Below, one piece after another: positions 39,059 to 47,964 of a stretch of DNA of 50,509 nt (the stretch's first letter is position 1; every line of letters begins with the position of its first letter). Where the stretch lies: positions 1 to 50,509 of the forward strand of contig JADZGD010000002.1 of NCBI GenBank assembly GCA_020854055.1. Reading direction: 5' to 3'. The translations under genes were made by a program, and so were the position numbers. The notes beneath the pieces were generated by a model that searched no databases, was not told where the DNA came from, and worked only from the letters and a program-made list of their open reading frames with translations. This DNA is from Bryobacterales bacterium (GTDB lineage: Bacteria > Acidobacteriota > Terriglobia > Bryobacterales > Bryobacteraceae).

Positions 39059-39090
39059 GACACACGGTCCGGAATTCCGGACCGTGTGTC
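39059..39090. terminator. 32-bp perfect palindrome between converging genes
   Basis: Arms of 16 bases (GACACACGGTCCGGAA and its exact complement). It sits between the stop of the H1-like gene and the stop of the minus-strand small gene and would form a very stable stem on both transcripts. Only a short T-containing tail follows, so it is a likely bidirectional terminator or mRNA end-stabiliser. Confidence 0.6.
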
Positions 39091-39099
39091 TTACGGAAA

Positions 39100-39318
39100 C
39101 TAACGGCCGACTACGTCGCGACAGCGCTCAAATAACTGTATCAGCGCGTCCGCGTATTCCTCCGAGGTCTTTACCGCTTTCCCACCAAATCCCGCCCCGG
39201 AAGAACCTTTGCCGTATCCGGTGGTGATTGCAATGAATTTCATCAGTTCCAGCGCGACCTCGTCTTTGTTGCGGCCACCCGTTTCACCGTGTTCGGCTGC
39301 CGTCTGCTCTTCCGCCAT
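39100..39318 (-). CDS. Small hypothetical protein
   Basis: A 72-residue protein with an acidic start and two predicted helices (DEVALELMKFIAITTGYG, TSEEYADALIQLFERCRDVVG) around a Gly-rich turn (GKGSSGAGFGG). GGGAGGATG before the ATG is a good ribosome site. No known family recognised; it is probably cytoplasmic. Confidence 0.65.
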   Translation of the reverse strand: MAEEQTAAEHGETGGRNKDEVALELMKFIAITTGYGKGSSGAGFGGKAVKTSEEYADALIQLFERCRDVVGR

Positions 39319-39387
39319 GAAATCATCCTCCCTGGTATGCTAAACCTCTAGGTTACTCCAGTTTCCTGATCTAACCTGGACCTGTCG

Positions 39388-40218
39388 ATGCCGATTCAAG
39401 CCTGCCGCCTGATTCGAAAAATGCGCGGCGGCGCTCAAGCCCACCTTATCGAAGCCGAGGACGGGCGTTTTTATGTGGTCAAGTTCCGGAACAACCCGCA
39501 GCACCGGCGGATACTTGTGAACGAAATGCTCTCGGCGGCGCTGCTTGGCTACCTTCAGATCCGTGTTCCGGACGTCGCGATCGTGGATTTCTCGCCCGAT
39601 TTTCTTAGATCGAATCCCGACTTGTGTATTCAACTGGGAACCCGCCGGATTCCCGTCGAGCCCGGTTGGCACTTTGGCTCCTGCTTCCCCGGCCATCCCG
39701 AGCACGTGGCGGTATATGATTTCCTTCCCGATGCGCTTTTTGACAAAGTGGAGAACCGCGACCACTTCCTGGGAACACTCGTGTTCGACAAATGGGCTGG
39801 TAACGCGGATTCGAGACAGGCAATCTTCTATCGCGCGCGTCTCAGGCACTGGGCGCCGGGCAATCGGTGGCTTCCCGCGAAAACGGGGTTTCTTGCTGAA
39901 ATGATCGATCACGGCTACGTGTTTGACGGACCGGCCTGGGATTTCTCCGACTCGCCCATTCAGGGGCTGTACTTCCGCCAGCGGGTCTATTCGAGCGTGC
40001 GGTCGCTTGACGACTTCCAACCGTGGCTCGACCGGGTGGTGAGTTTTCCCGAAGAAGTGATCGATGATGCCTGGCGGCGAATCCCGGCCGGATGGCTCGA
40101 CAAAGACGAAGCAGAACTGGAGAGATTGCTCACTCGATTGCTGGCCCGGCGCCGGCGGGTCCCCGACCTGATCGAAAACTGCCGCCAGGGCCGGATCAAT
40201 CCGTTTCCCAACTGGTAG
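39388..40218 (+). CDS. HipA-like kinase family protein
   Basis: A 276-residue protein of the short HipA-like (PF20613-type) group. YVVKFRNNPQHRR carries the ATP-binding Lys32, NEMLSAALLGYL is the helix-C equivalent with Glu46, FDKWAGNADSRQAIF stands for the catalytic loop, and MIDHGYVFDG for the metal-binding segment. Long HipA kinases work with a HipB antitoxin, but no HipB-like gene is nearby, so a toxin role is not implied. It is followed by a class IV aminotransferase in the same direction. Confidence 0.8.
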   Translation: MPIQACRLIRKMRGGAQAHLIEAEDGRFYVVKFRNNPQHRRILVNEMLSAALLGYLQIRVPDVAIVDFSPDFLRSNPDLCIQLGTRRIPVEPGWHFGSCFPGHPEHVAVYDFLPDALFDKVENRDHFLGTLVFDKWAGNADSRQAIFYRARLRHWAPGNRWLPAKTGFLAEMIDHGYVFDGPAWDFSDSPIQGLYFRQRVYSSVRSLDDFQPWLDRVVSFPEEVIDDAWRRIPAGWLDKDEAELERLLTRLLARRRRVPDLIENCRQGRINPFPNW

Positions 40219-40277
40219 GCCGAAATCTCACATCTCCTGATCACGGCGATCTGTCATACGGTTACAATGGAAGCGAT

Positions 40278-41141
40278 ATGCACTCCTGGATTCTTCACAA
40301 CGGACGAATTGTTAATTCCTCCGATCGTGTGTTGTCACCGGGACAGGTGGGACTGTTAGCGGGCTGGGGCGTATTCAGCACCATACGAGTATTTGACGGT
40401 GTCCTGTTTGCCTACGAGCGGCACTGGGCGCGAATGCGCCGTGATGCCGCCCTGCTTAACGTGCCATTTCCCGCCAGCGCAGAACAGCTCAAGCACGATT
40501 TGCTTCGCCTGGTAGACGCCAACCAGGCTTACAACGGCACCCTGCGAGTCTCGGTAATAAGGAATCGCGGCGGAATGTGGCAGGGCCCTGACACCGGCCA
40601 CGAATTTGATGTAGTGGGATTTACCGCCGATGTCAATGTCTGGGGCGATTCGGTACGGCTTGGCGTGGTTCCACATGGAAGGCATGCGCAGTCCATGTTC
40701 GCTGGCGCCAAAGTGCTTTCCTGGTGTACGAATGTCTACTGGTATGAGCAGGCACACCTCAAAGGACTGGATGAAGTGGTGTTATTGAACGAGCGGGGCG
40801 AGGTGAGTGAATGCACATCCGCGAACATCTTCATCGCCCGTGACCGCCAGGTGTGGACGCCTCCACTCGCTTCCGGCTGCCTGCCGGGAATTACCCGCGA
40901 AGTACTGCTCGAAGAGGTTCATCCGGAGGGTTTTTCGATCGGCGAGCGCGCACTCTTGCCGTCCGATCTCGAAGCGGCGGAGGAGATCTTCATCACATCG
41001 ACAACACGGGAGTTGCTGGCTGTTAGCTCTATCGAGGGGTTAACGATCCACCAGGGCGACCAAGCCCGGCCGGCTTTGCAAGCTGCGTTTTCCAATTACG
41101 TGGACAGCTATGTGACCCGGGCCAAGTCCGTCGTGGTGTAG
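40278..41141 (+). CDS. Class IV PLP aminotransferase (BCAT / aminodeoxychorismate lyase-like)
   Basis: A 287-residue fold-type IV enzyme. Lys145 in GAKVLSW is the cofactor lysine, Glu178 in VSECTSANIF binds the pyridine nitrogen, and GCLPGITRE closes the signature. The family includes branched-chain aminotransferase, D-alanine aminotransferase and PabC; the substrate cannot be decided from sequence. The frame is open upstream but overlapping the HipA-like gene, so ATG 40278 is chosen. Confidence 0.85.
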   Translation: MHSWILHNGRIVNSSDRVLSPGQVGLLAGWGVFSTIRVFDGVLFAYERHWARMRRDAALLNVPFPASAEQLKHDLLRLVDANQAYNGTLRVSVIRNRGGMWQGPDTGHEFDVVGFTADVNVWGDSVRLGVVPHGRHAQSMFAGAKVLSWCTNVYWYEQAHLKGLDEVVLLNERGEVSECTSANIFIARDRQVWTPPLASGCLPGITREVLLEEVHPEGFSIGERALLPSDLEAAEEIFITSTTRELLAVSSIEGLTIHQGDQARPALQAAFSNYVDSYVTRAKSVVV

Positions 41142-41185
41142 TATCCTCGACCATACGGCTGGAGCGGAGCTGCTTATTGTTCGCC

Positions 41186-41662
41186 ATGAGTGACACAGAT
41201 TCGCAGACATCGCTCCACCGGCATGTTGAGCATGCGATGAAACCCGCATGCCCGCGATGCGGAGCAATCAACTTCCGAACGTCCGATCCTCGGAATCTGT
41301 GGGAGACTATTCGAACCGCGTTGGGCATCGTTCCCGTCCGCTGCCGCCAGTGTCACACCCGATATGTCGGCAAGTTGTTCTCTTCGCTGGACATAATATA
41401 TGCCCGCTGCCCTCGCTGTTACCGTCAGGATCTGACGACCTGGGACCTGGATCACTATCACATTCGTTTGTGGATACGTCTGAAACTGGCGCTCGGGGCC
41501 CATCCGTGGCGATGTGCAACTTGCCGGTGCAACTTTGCCAGCTTCCGGCTTCGCAAGTGGCGGTACCGCTCCCAACGAAGAGTGATACGGGAACCGTCTG
41601 CACAAACGGGCTCCAACGTTCGGGCACGGACCGATGCCGATCAAACGAAACAGAGCCCGTAA
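41186..41662 (+). CDS. Protein with two zinc-ribbon modules
   Basis: A 158-residue basic protein with four CxxC knuckles: CPRCG and CRQC, then CPRC and CATC, making two tandem zinc ribbons of similar layout joined by hydrophobic helices (SLDIIYA, LWIRLKLALG). Basic tail. Likely nucleic-acid or membrane-associated; family not recognised. ATG 41186 is chosen over an in-frame TTG at 41177. Confidence 0.7.
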   Translation: MSDTDSQTSLHRHVEHAMKPACPRCGAINFRTSDPRNLWETIRTALGIVPVRCRQCHTRYVGKLFSSLDIIYARCPRCYRQDLTTWDLDHYHIRLWIRLKLALGAHPWRCATCRCNFASFRLRKWRYRSQRRVIREPSAQTGSNVRARTDADQTKQSP

Positions 41663-42444
41663 AGAAAGTCTTGGGGAGACAAAGAAAAAATGTGGTTCCA
41701 AGTGACCCTTGGAGACAGGCTGTTCCCCGACCGGCATGCTCGGCCGAAACATGGCATCTGAAACAATTGGCAGGCCCTTTCTCAACGCTCGCTCCGGCTT
41801 TTACCGAAAACGTATTAGCGTCTCAAACACCTGCGGCTGACTGCTTCAGTAGAGGCTGGTTTCGCCAGGTGAACTTTCACTCACCAGCGCCGGCCGCCAC
41901 CTTTCGGTTGCGTACCGAAGCCGGATCACTGCTCCCGCTCTACCTGTTCTGATACCACACCCTGTCCGTTCCGCGCCTCGTTGCTCCCTGCTCGCCGGCC
42001 GTCCGCGGCTTTGGGCCACTGACACCGGGTCAACACAGTTCGCTGAAACCCGAATAACGTCCATGGTGCTCCCTGCCGGCTCCCGGACTCACACTCCCCA
42101 TCAGGGCTTTCACCCCTCCGGCTCATTGCGCTCGGCCCGGTTCCTAGCCTGGAAGCCTGCCATAACGGATCGCCCGATTCCCCTTCACTCCCCGATTACG
42201 CTATCGATTTTAGTCTTCCGCGCAACCGGATCATCGTTCCAGGTCCGCTACGTCCCGTCTGGCTCACTGTTCCGCAAACCTCTTGGAACCACCTCCAGCA
42301 TGGACCAGTTACCGATTTCAGTCAAGAGTAATATCGGCTTTAAGCGCGATTTTCCTAAGAAAATATTGCATTTAGAATCAATCTGTTAGAGAGATTTAAG
42401 TTGCAAATCGTGTGAATAAAACAGTGCCAGCCAATCGCGTTTTA
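41663..42444. other. Long stretch with no convincing gene
   Basis: About 780 bases. Open frames exist on both strands (for example 41846-42064 minus, 42063-42389 plus) but they lack ribosome sites and look like translated structured DNA. The right end (42320-42440) is AT-rich. Most of the stretch is the bounded element described separately. Confidence 0.6.
41692..42292. other. 601-bp element bounded by 11-bp perfect inverted repeats; candidate structured RNA or mobile remnant
   Basis: GTGGTTCCAAG at 41692-41702 and its exact complement CTTGGAACCAC at 42282-42292 enclose a non-coding stretch. Inside are consecutive short stems, such as CTGG/CCAG at 41856-41868, GGTGA/TCACC at 41868-41885 and TTCGGT/ACCGAA at 41903-41919, with GAAA-type loops when read on the minus strand. 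Ends that pair and many small hairpins fit a large structured RNA on the minus strand, whose AT-rich upstream flank could be its promoter. A worn group II intron or a MITE are alternatives. No known RNA family recognised. Confidence 0.45.
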
Positions 42445-43581
42445 TTACCTTGGGAGCGCAGCGCCCTCGGGCGTCCATTGCAGAATCATACCCGTATCCG
42501 TTGCCGCCCACATCCGGCCCGCGCCGTCGGTGCGTAACATTACCCTGCGGCCGGTAGCCCGATAGTCAACCGGCATCTCCTGCCAATCCTTCTGGTTGCG
42601 GGATGCGAGAATGTGTACTTTGCCCGGTATCGGAGAATCGGCGAGTTTTCCCGCCACCTCGATACCCGCCAGCACCACCGTCTCGGGATCCGGCCGGATG
42701 AGATCGGTAATAATCCGGTCCGGCCGGCGGTAGATGGTTTCACTCGATTTTGCACGTCCGTCGATCAACACCACCTCGGATGGGACGCTGAAGCCACTCC
42801 GGAAGCGAAGCACGCCAAAGTCTCTCCGGTCCGCACCCAGGCGGAGACAAGAGATCTGTCCGAAAAGTGAACTTGAACTTCCCTGCCAGGTTTTGCCCCC
42901 GTCGATGGTTTGCAACTGCAGAACCAGGTGCGGCAGTTCCTTATGCCGCGACGCTTGTTCTGGCTCCATCCAGGAGGGAAGCGCTCCGTCGAATGACGAG
43001 GCCGGGCGGTTCCATCCCATAATCACTCCCACTTGGGGAGTAACGAACTCGATCACGTCAAAAACGGTCCGCGAGGGCGTGCCCGGAAGCGTCCGTGCCG
43101 TCTCGATCGGCGTCCAGGATTTGCCACCATCCACGGTGAATAAGGCGCGTTTGTCGGTACCAGCCGCGAATCCGCGGTTGGCGTCGAGAAAATGAACGCT
43201 GAGCAGTCCCTTGACGGGACACACTTTTTTCCAACTGCGGCCGGCCTCATCCGTCCGCCAGAGCCCTTTGTCGGTTACCACCCAGCCAGTCGAATCGTCC
43301 AGTAAGAATAGTGAAACGGGCATGCTGGGAAGTTTGACCACATCCCATCGCGACCCGCCGTCACTGGTGACAAGCGCGGCTGGCTGGTCGGAGTCATTCC
43401 GCTCGATGAAGCCAACCGCAATTCCACGCTGACTGGAACGGAACGCAAAATCCACCAGACGCAATTCAGCGCGGTCCTCATCGAAGAAGTATTGGAGTTT
43501 CCACTGCCCTCGTGTCGCTACCGCTCCGCCGGAAGCAACCATTGCCAGCATCCAGACGAGAAGGTTACGGCCGATATTCAT
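42445..43581 (-). CDS. Secreted BNR/YCF48-like beta-propeller protein
   Basis: A 378-residue exported protein with a signal peptide (1-23) and repeated propeller blades marked by xxDGGxxW boxes: TSDGGSRW, TVDGGKSW and TIDGGKTW, plus TDEAGRSW. Such proteins resemble photosystem assembly factor YCF48 and sialidase-type propellers but lack clear catalytic residues here. The ATG shares one base with the stop of the GAF gene (TGATG), so they are coupled. Confidence 0.8.
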   Translation of the reverse strand: MNIGRNLLVWMLAMVASGGAVATRGQWKLQYFFDEDRAELRLVDFAFRSSQRGIAVGFIERNDSDQPAALVTSDGGSRWDVVKLPSMPVSLFLLDDSTGWVVTDKGLWRTDEAGRSWKKVCPVKGLLSVHFLDANRGFAAGTDKRALFTVDGGKSWTPIETARTLPGTPSRTVFDVIEFVTPQVGVIMGWNRPASSFDGALPSWMEPEQASRHKELPHLVLQLQTIDGGKTWQGSSSSLFGQISCLRLGADRRDFGVLRFRSGFSVPSEVVLIDGRAKSSETIYRRPDRIITDLIRPDPETVVLAGIEVAGKLADSPIPGKVHILASRNQKDWQEMPVDYRATGRRVMLRTDGAGRMWAATDTGMILQWTPEGAALPR

Positions 43582-44174
43582 CAGGATTTCGATGCCGAAG
43601 AGAGCACAAACTCGACGTGATTGGCGGTCTCCACCGCCGCCGGCGCCATTTGTGCCAGCAGCAGCAGACAACCAACCTGCTCGCCCACCGTAGTGAGCAC
43701 CTCCATTTCACTACCCGTATGCTGGTGCGGCCAGCGGTGCTGCACATTGATCACTCCAACGACGCGGTCGCGGGCAATCACCGGAGCCGACAGGAACGCC
43801 TCATAGGCATCTTCGGGAAGATCACTGAACACCTTGAAGCGAGGGTCCTGGTACGCCTCGCGAGAGATCGCAAGCAGCCGCCGCTCCCTTGCCACCCAGC
43901 CGGTAAGCCCCTCATCCATCCGCAAACGAACCCGTCCGATGGTGTCCGGGTGCGGGTTATTGGAAGCACAAAGGACGAGCTCATCGTTGTCGGCCAGATA
44001 GACCAGACACGAGTCGCAGTTCATGAACTCGACAATCAGGCTGACAATGCCCTGGAGCACATCCTGAAGACTCATCTCCCGCACCATGAAGCGGCTAATT
44101 TTCTGGAACAACATCAATTGCTGTTCAGTTCGTTCCAGACGCAGTTGCAGGTCCTTCGTCTTGGCCACGCCCAT
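43581..44174 (-). CDS. GAF-domain sensor protein
   Basis: A 197-residue cytoplasmic protein. A short helical lead (KTKDLQLRLERTEQQLMLFQKISRFM) is followed by one GAF domain (CLVYLADNDELVL, MDEGLTGWVARERRLLAI, APVIARDRVVGVINVQHR). No output domain follows, so it may act as a ligand sensor on a partner. ATG 44174 is chosen; a start at 44246 in frame would overlap the HupE-like gene. Confidence 0.8.
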   Translation of the reverse strand: MGVAKTKDLQLRLERTEQQLMLFQKISRFMVREMSLQDVLQGIVSLIVEFMNCDSCLVYLADNDELVLCASNNPHPDTIGRVRLRMDEGLTGWVARERRLLAISREAYQDPRFKVFSDLPEDAYEAFLSAPVIARDRVVGVINVQHRWPHQHTGSEMEVLTTVGEQVGCLLLLAQMAPAAVETANHVEFVLSSASKS

Positions 44175-44223
44175 ATTATCCCATGGGGAACAGTCCGGAT
44201 CACGGCCGCCACAGCACTCCGAA

Positions 44224-45177
44224 TCAGCTTCGGAGCCGGATGGCAAACCAGGCCAGACCGATCATCAGCAGGGCCGCGGCGCTTACCGGTACCGGGCGCA
44301 ACAACGGGGCGCGCGTGGACAACCAGTGAACGCACACCGCCAGAGCCGCGATCATCACCACCTCAGCCAGCAGTACGCCGGGAAGGAAATACAGGGCGTG
44401 GTACCCGGCAGTCCGGAGGAAAACCGCAAAATAAAATCCATGGAACAATCCCAGCGCGGCCACCACCAACCACCGTTTTCCGGCATCGGGCAGCAGTAGA
44501 ATCTCAACCGCAAGGTAGGCAACGGTGAGCGCCGCCGCCGCTTCAATGAAACGCGGCGCCGGCGCAAAGGAGGTAAGTGGCATGGCGGCGGCCACCACAA
44601 ACTGTGCCGTGGCGAAGGCCAGGGTGAGCCAAAGTAACTCACGGCGAGACCGGGCGGCCAGCACCAGCGCAGCCAAAAAGAGAAGCTGGGCCAACCCGGT
44701 GGCTCGCACGACACCGGCGCCGAACTGTTTCATCATCATCTCGAAGCTTGTAGGCGGACGGAAAGCGATGGTCGCATGGGTAAAGGAGGCGTCAAACACC
44801 GCCTGGTCGCTCTTGGAACCATTTACCGCACGCAGGATATGAATGTGATTGGGGACCGTAATCGCAAACAGCGTGATCTCAGCCTCCAGTTGCTCGACAT
44901 CGCCGGGAAACTCGTAGTTGGCGGTGCAGACCAGCGCCGCGCCGGCGGGGTCTTCGCGGCATTCCTGCCCGGCGCGCCTGGCTGGCCCGCCCCCGCCGGT
45001 AAACTGAATATTGTCGAAGATCGATCGCTCAGCCCCTGGAATATGGGGGACTTCGTAGATCGGCATTCTTAACTCGAACTGCCCCTTGGGGCCATGAAGC
45101 CGTAATTCGCTGGTGCTCATGCTGACCATATGAGCCGCCAGCGGCAACGGAATCAGGATAAGTAGCAGTCGTTTCAT
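44224..45177 (-). CDS. HupE/UreJ-like membrane protein
   Basis: A 317-residue protein. A signal peptide (1-15) and an exported beta-rich region (20-145) come first; six or so hydrophobic helices follow (160-315), with GLFHGFYFAVFL holding a His and with YLAVEILLLPDAG, typical of the HupE_2 group. HupE proteins are linked to nickel or cobalt uptake, but this long group is of unknown role. It overlaps the AI-2E-type gene by four bases. Confidence 0.75.
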   Translation of the reverse strand: MKRLLLILIPLPLAAHMVSMSTSELRLHGPKGQFELRMPIYEVPHIPGAERSIFDNIQFTGGGGPARRAGQECREDPAGAALVCTANYEFPGDVEQLEAEITLFAITVPNHIHILRAVNGSKSDQAVFDASFTHATIAFRPPTSFEMMMKQFGAGVVRATGLAQLLFLAALVLAARSRRELLWLTLAFATAQFVVAAAMPLTSFAPAPRFIEAAAALTVAYLAVEILLLPDAGKRWLVVAALGLFHGFYFAVFLRTAGYHALYFLPGVLLAEVVMIAALAVCVHWLSTRAPLLRPVPVSAAALLMIGLAWFAIRLRS

Positions 45178-46235
45178 GCTAGCGGTTGAACTGCCTCGCC
45201 ACTAATCTGCCGGGAACGGAGGGCACGGACGTAGATGACGCGCAGCGTCGCCAGTACCGGGACCGATAAGAACAATCCTGCCACCCCGCCAATCTGCTCG
45301 CCGGCCAGAGCGCCGAACAGTACGATGAGAGGGTGCATCTCCACGCCCGAACTCATCAGGTAGGGTTGAAGAACATAGTCCTGGAACAACCGGTAGACTC
45401 CAAAAAAGATCAGCAGCATCAGTACTGAGTTGTAACCGGCCGCGAGCGATACCACCAGCACCACGATCACCCCCAATAACGGCCCCAGCACGGGGATGAA
45501 TTCCAGCATCGCGCAGAGACTGCCCATCAGTACCGAGTAGGGAACGCCGGCGATGCTGAAGAAGATCGAGTAGACCGCGAGAGTGGCCAGCGACAGCAGG
45601 ACCAGCGCGCGGATGTACTGTCCGAGCAGCACGTGGATATCGCTGAGAATACCCTCGACCAACTTCCGCGGTGGACCTTCATTCAGCTGGTTGAGCAGTG
45701 TGTCCCGGATCAGAGTTCCATCTTTGAGAAAGAAAAAGGCCAGGATCGGCACCAGCACGGCAAATCCCAGATTGCCGGCAAACGATAGCAACTTCTGTCC
45801 GATGCTTCGCAGTACCGGCAGGATGTGTTCACCGCCAGTCTGGAGCGAGCTGATACCGTCTACAATCTTCACCCTGGCCGGCTCCAGCCACCGCGGCAGC
45901 CGCATGTCTTCCACTCTGATGTTGTCCACCGTCTGGGGCAGTTTCTTGGCAAGTGCTGAAGTCTCATCGGCGATCCGCGAACCCAGCGCAAACCCAGCCG
46001 CCGACAGAGCGCCGATGAGTACGATATACACGATCGCCAACGCCAGCGTGCGCGAAAACCGCGGGGGCACGAACCGGTACACCAGGTCCACCAGCGGCGT
46101 CAGCATGTAGGCGAAAAACAGCGCCAGGATAAAAATGAGTACCGTGCGGCGAATCAGATAGGCCGTAGCAATCGCCAGCGCGACCAGAAAGATGGTCCAG
46201 GCCACCCTTGCGGCGTGTGCCTGAATTCCTAACAT
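45174..46235 (-). CDS. AI-2E-family transporter (PerM-like permease)
   Basis: A 353-residue membrane protein with about eight helices. LIFILALFFAYMLTPLVD near the start and EFIPVLGPLLGVI plus LFGALAGEQIGGVAGLFLSVP near the end are the family's hallmarks. Members include AI-2 exporter-like and Na+/H+ antiporter-like proteins; substrate is not predictable. It is the first gene of the minus-strand run with HupE-like, GAF and propeller genes. Confidence 0.88.
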   Translation of the reverse strand: MLGIQAHAARVAWTIFLVALAIATAYLIRRTVLIFILALFFAYMLTPLVDLVYRFVPPRFSRTLALAIVYIVLIGALSAAGFALGSRIADETSALAKKLPQTVDNIRVEDMRLPRWLEPARVKIVDGISSLQTGGEHILPVLRSIGQKLLSFAGNLGFAVLVPILAFFFLKDGTLIRDTLLNQLNEGPPRKLVEGILSDIHVLLGQYIRALVLLSLATLAVYSIFFSIAGVPYSVLMGSLCAMLEFIPVLGPLLGVIVVLVVSLAAGYNSVLMLLIFFGVYRLFQDYVLQPYLMSSGVEMHPLIVLFGALAGEQIGGVAGLFLSVPVLATLRVIYVRALRSRQISGEAVQPLA

Positions 46236-46350
46236 GGCGTTATTCTATCACTCGGCAATTGCCCCCCCCACCACGATCCCGGTATCCCCATCGCGACCGC
46301 GCCGCATCTGGCGGCGGTCATTTCGGCCGCCGGCCTTATACTGAAAACAG

Positions 46351-47964
46351 ATGGCGGCTCAGAGCGGGGATTACATGCGCCGGCTGGTTGAATCACTGCA
46401 GACGCTGGAAGATCGCCTGCGCGCCGGTGGCGGTCCCGCCAAAGTGGAAAAGCAGCATCGCGAAGGCAAACTCACCGCCCGGGAGCGCATCGCCCGGTTG
46501 GTGGACCCCGATTCCATGTTCGTTGAGATCGGTCTGCTGGTGGCCTGGGATAAGTATGACGGTCAGGCTCCCGGCGCGGGCGTGGTCACCGGTCTGGCCC
46601 GGATTGAGGGCCGCTCGGCAGTGATCGTCGCCAACGATGCCACCGTGAAGGCCGGGGCATGGTGGCCGGAGACGATTACTAAGATCCTACGGGCGCAGGA
46701 GATCGCCATGCGCAACCGGGTGCCGATCGTCTATCTGGTGGATTCGGCCGGCGTCAACCTGCCTTACCAGGATGGTATCTTTCCCGGCACCTATGGCGCG
46801 GGGCGGATCTTCTACTACAACTCTTTGATGCGCCGGCGGCTGCGCGTTCCGCAAATGGCCGCGGTGATGGGCCCCTGCATCGCCGGCGGAGCTTATTTGC
46901 CGGCTCTGAGCGATTTCATCATCATGGTGCGCGGCACCAGTTTCATGGGCCTGGGCGGTCCTAATCTGGTGAAAGGCGCCACCGGCCAGAGTATCGACGC
47001 CGAAGCGCTGGGCGGTGCGGCCATGCACACCTCGGTCAGCGGCGTTGCGCACTACGCCGTTGAAGACGACCAGGAGGCGCTGGATCTCATCCGCTTGAAA
47101 TTTCGCGAATTGCCGCCGGCCCCTGACCCGCCGCACGGCTCCGCTCCGCCGCAGCCGGCCGAGGGGCTTTATGATATTCTCCCCGCCGATCACCGTCTGC
47201 CGTATCACGTGGAGGAGATCCTGTCGCGTATCTTCGACGATCAGGACGGTGTCGAGTTCCAACCCGACTATGCGCCGGAACTGTTGTGCGCCCAGGCACG
47301 GCTGAATGGCCGTTCTGTGGCCGTCATCGCCAATCGCCGCGGCTTTCTAAAGAGCGAAGGTAAGCCGCCGCGGATTGGCGGCATTGTCTACACCGAATCG
47401 GCCCGCAAGGTCGCCTACTTCGTTGAATATGCCGAACGGGCAGGCTCTCCGATCATCTATCTTCAGGACGTCTCGGGCTTCATGGTTGGCGTGGAGGCCG
47501 AAACCGGCGCCATCATTCGCGCCGGGGCAGAGATGGTGGAAACCATGGCCTGCGCTACCGTGCCGAAGATCGTGTTGACTGTGAACCACGCCAGTGGCGC
47601 GGGCTACTACGCCATGGCCGGGCAGGGTTTCGATCCGGACTTCACCTTCGCCTGGCCCACGGCGCGCATCGGCGTAATGGAAGGCGATGCGGCGGTTCAC
47701 GCCGTGCATGGACGCGAACTCGACCGGCTGAAGGCCGCAGGCCAGCCCGCGCCGGAACCATTGCGCAAACAGGTGGATCAGACGCGCTCCGATTATGAGT
47801 ATTGGCTGGACGCGCGTCACGCCGCCTCGGCCGGGCACGTAGACGCCATCATCGACCCGTTGGAAACGCGGCGGGTGCTTGCTTTCACCCTGGAAGCTTG
47901 TCTGTGCCGGCAGCAGCGCCGGCACCGTGTCCTCGAAACGCTCGGCCAGGGACTGGCGGAATGA
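46351..47964 (+). CDS. Acyl-CoA carboxylase beta subunit (carboxyltransferase)
   Basis: A 537-residue carboxyltransferase subunit of the propionyl/methylcrotonyl/geranyl-CoA carboxylase family. HREGKLTARERIARL, PVIYLVDSAGVNLP-like region, GPCIAGGAYLPALSD (N-terminal oxyanion site) and GRRGFLKSEGK with VNHASGAGYYAMAG (C-terminal half) are family landmarks. It needs a biotin-bearing alpha subunit, not present in the window. The next gene starts inside its stop (ATGA). With AtuA-like and enoyl-CoA hydratase genes following, it resembles the AtuC/LiuB role in branched acyl-CoA breakdown. Confidence 0.9.
   Translation: MAAQSGDYMRRLVESLQTLEDRLRAGGGPAKVEKQHREGKLTARERIARLVDPDSMFVEIGLLVAWDKYDGQAPGAGVVTGLARIEGRSAVIVANDATVKAGAWWPETITKILRAQEIAMRNRVPIVYLVDSAGVNLPYQDGIFPGTYGAGRIFYYNSLMRRRLRVPQMAAVMGPCIAGGAYLPALSDFIIMVRGTSFMGLGGPNLVKGATGQSIDAEALGGAAMHTSVSGVAHYAVEDDQEALDLIRLKFRELPPAPDPPHGSAPPQPAEGLYDILPADHRLPYHVEEILSRIFDDQDGVEFQPDYAPELLCAQARLNGRSVAVIANRRGFLKSEGKPPRIGGIVYTESARKVAYFVEYAERAGSPIIYLQDVSGFMVGVEAETGAIIRAGAEMVETMACATVPKIVLTVNHASGAGYYAMAGQGFDPDFTFAWPTARIGVMEGDAAVHAVHGRELDRLKAAGQPAPEPLRKQVDQTRSDYEYWLDARHAASAGHVDAIIDPLETRRVLAFTLEACLCRQQRRHRVLETLGQGLAE

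Noticed and set aside
39388..40218. HipA toxin of a HipBA toxin-antitoxin pair
   Set aside because: There is no HipB-like DNA-binding gene adjacent, and the short HipA-like group is not known to need one.
41248..41952. 234-codon plus-strand frame overlapping the double zinc-ribbon gene
   Set aside because: It overlaps the better zinc-ribbon frame out of phase and has no ribosome site or recognisable motif.
41846..42064. 72-codon minus-strand frame in the same gap
   Set aside because: Composition is unlike the neighbouring proteins and it contains the hairpins of the candidate RNA; no start signal seen.
41692..42292. Firm call as a group II intron
   Set aside because: GAAA-type loops and stems look suggestive, but I found no convincing domain V sequence and no reverse transcriptase, so only a general structured-element call is made.
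42063..42389. 108-codon plus-strand frame in the 780-base gap
   Set aside because: It runs across the right inverted repeat, lacks a ribosome site, and reads like translated structured DNA.
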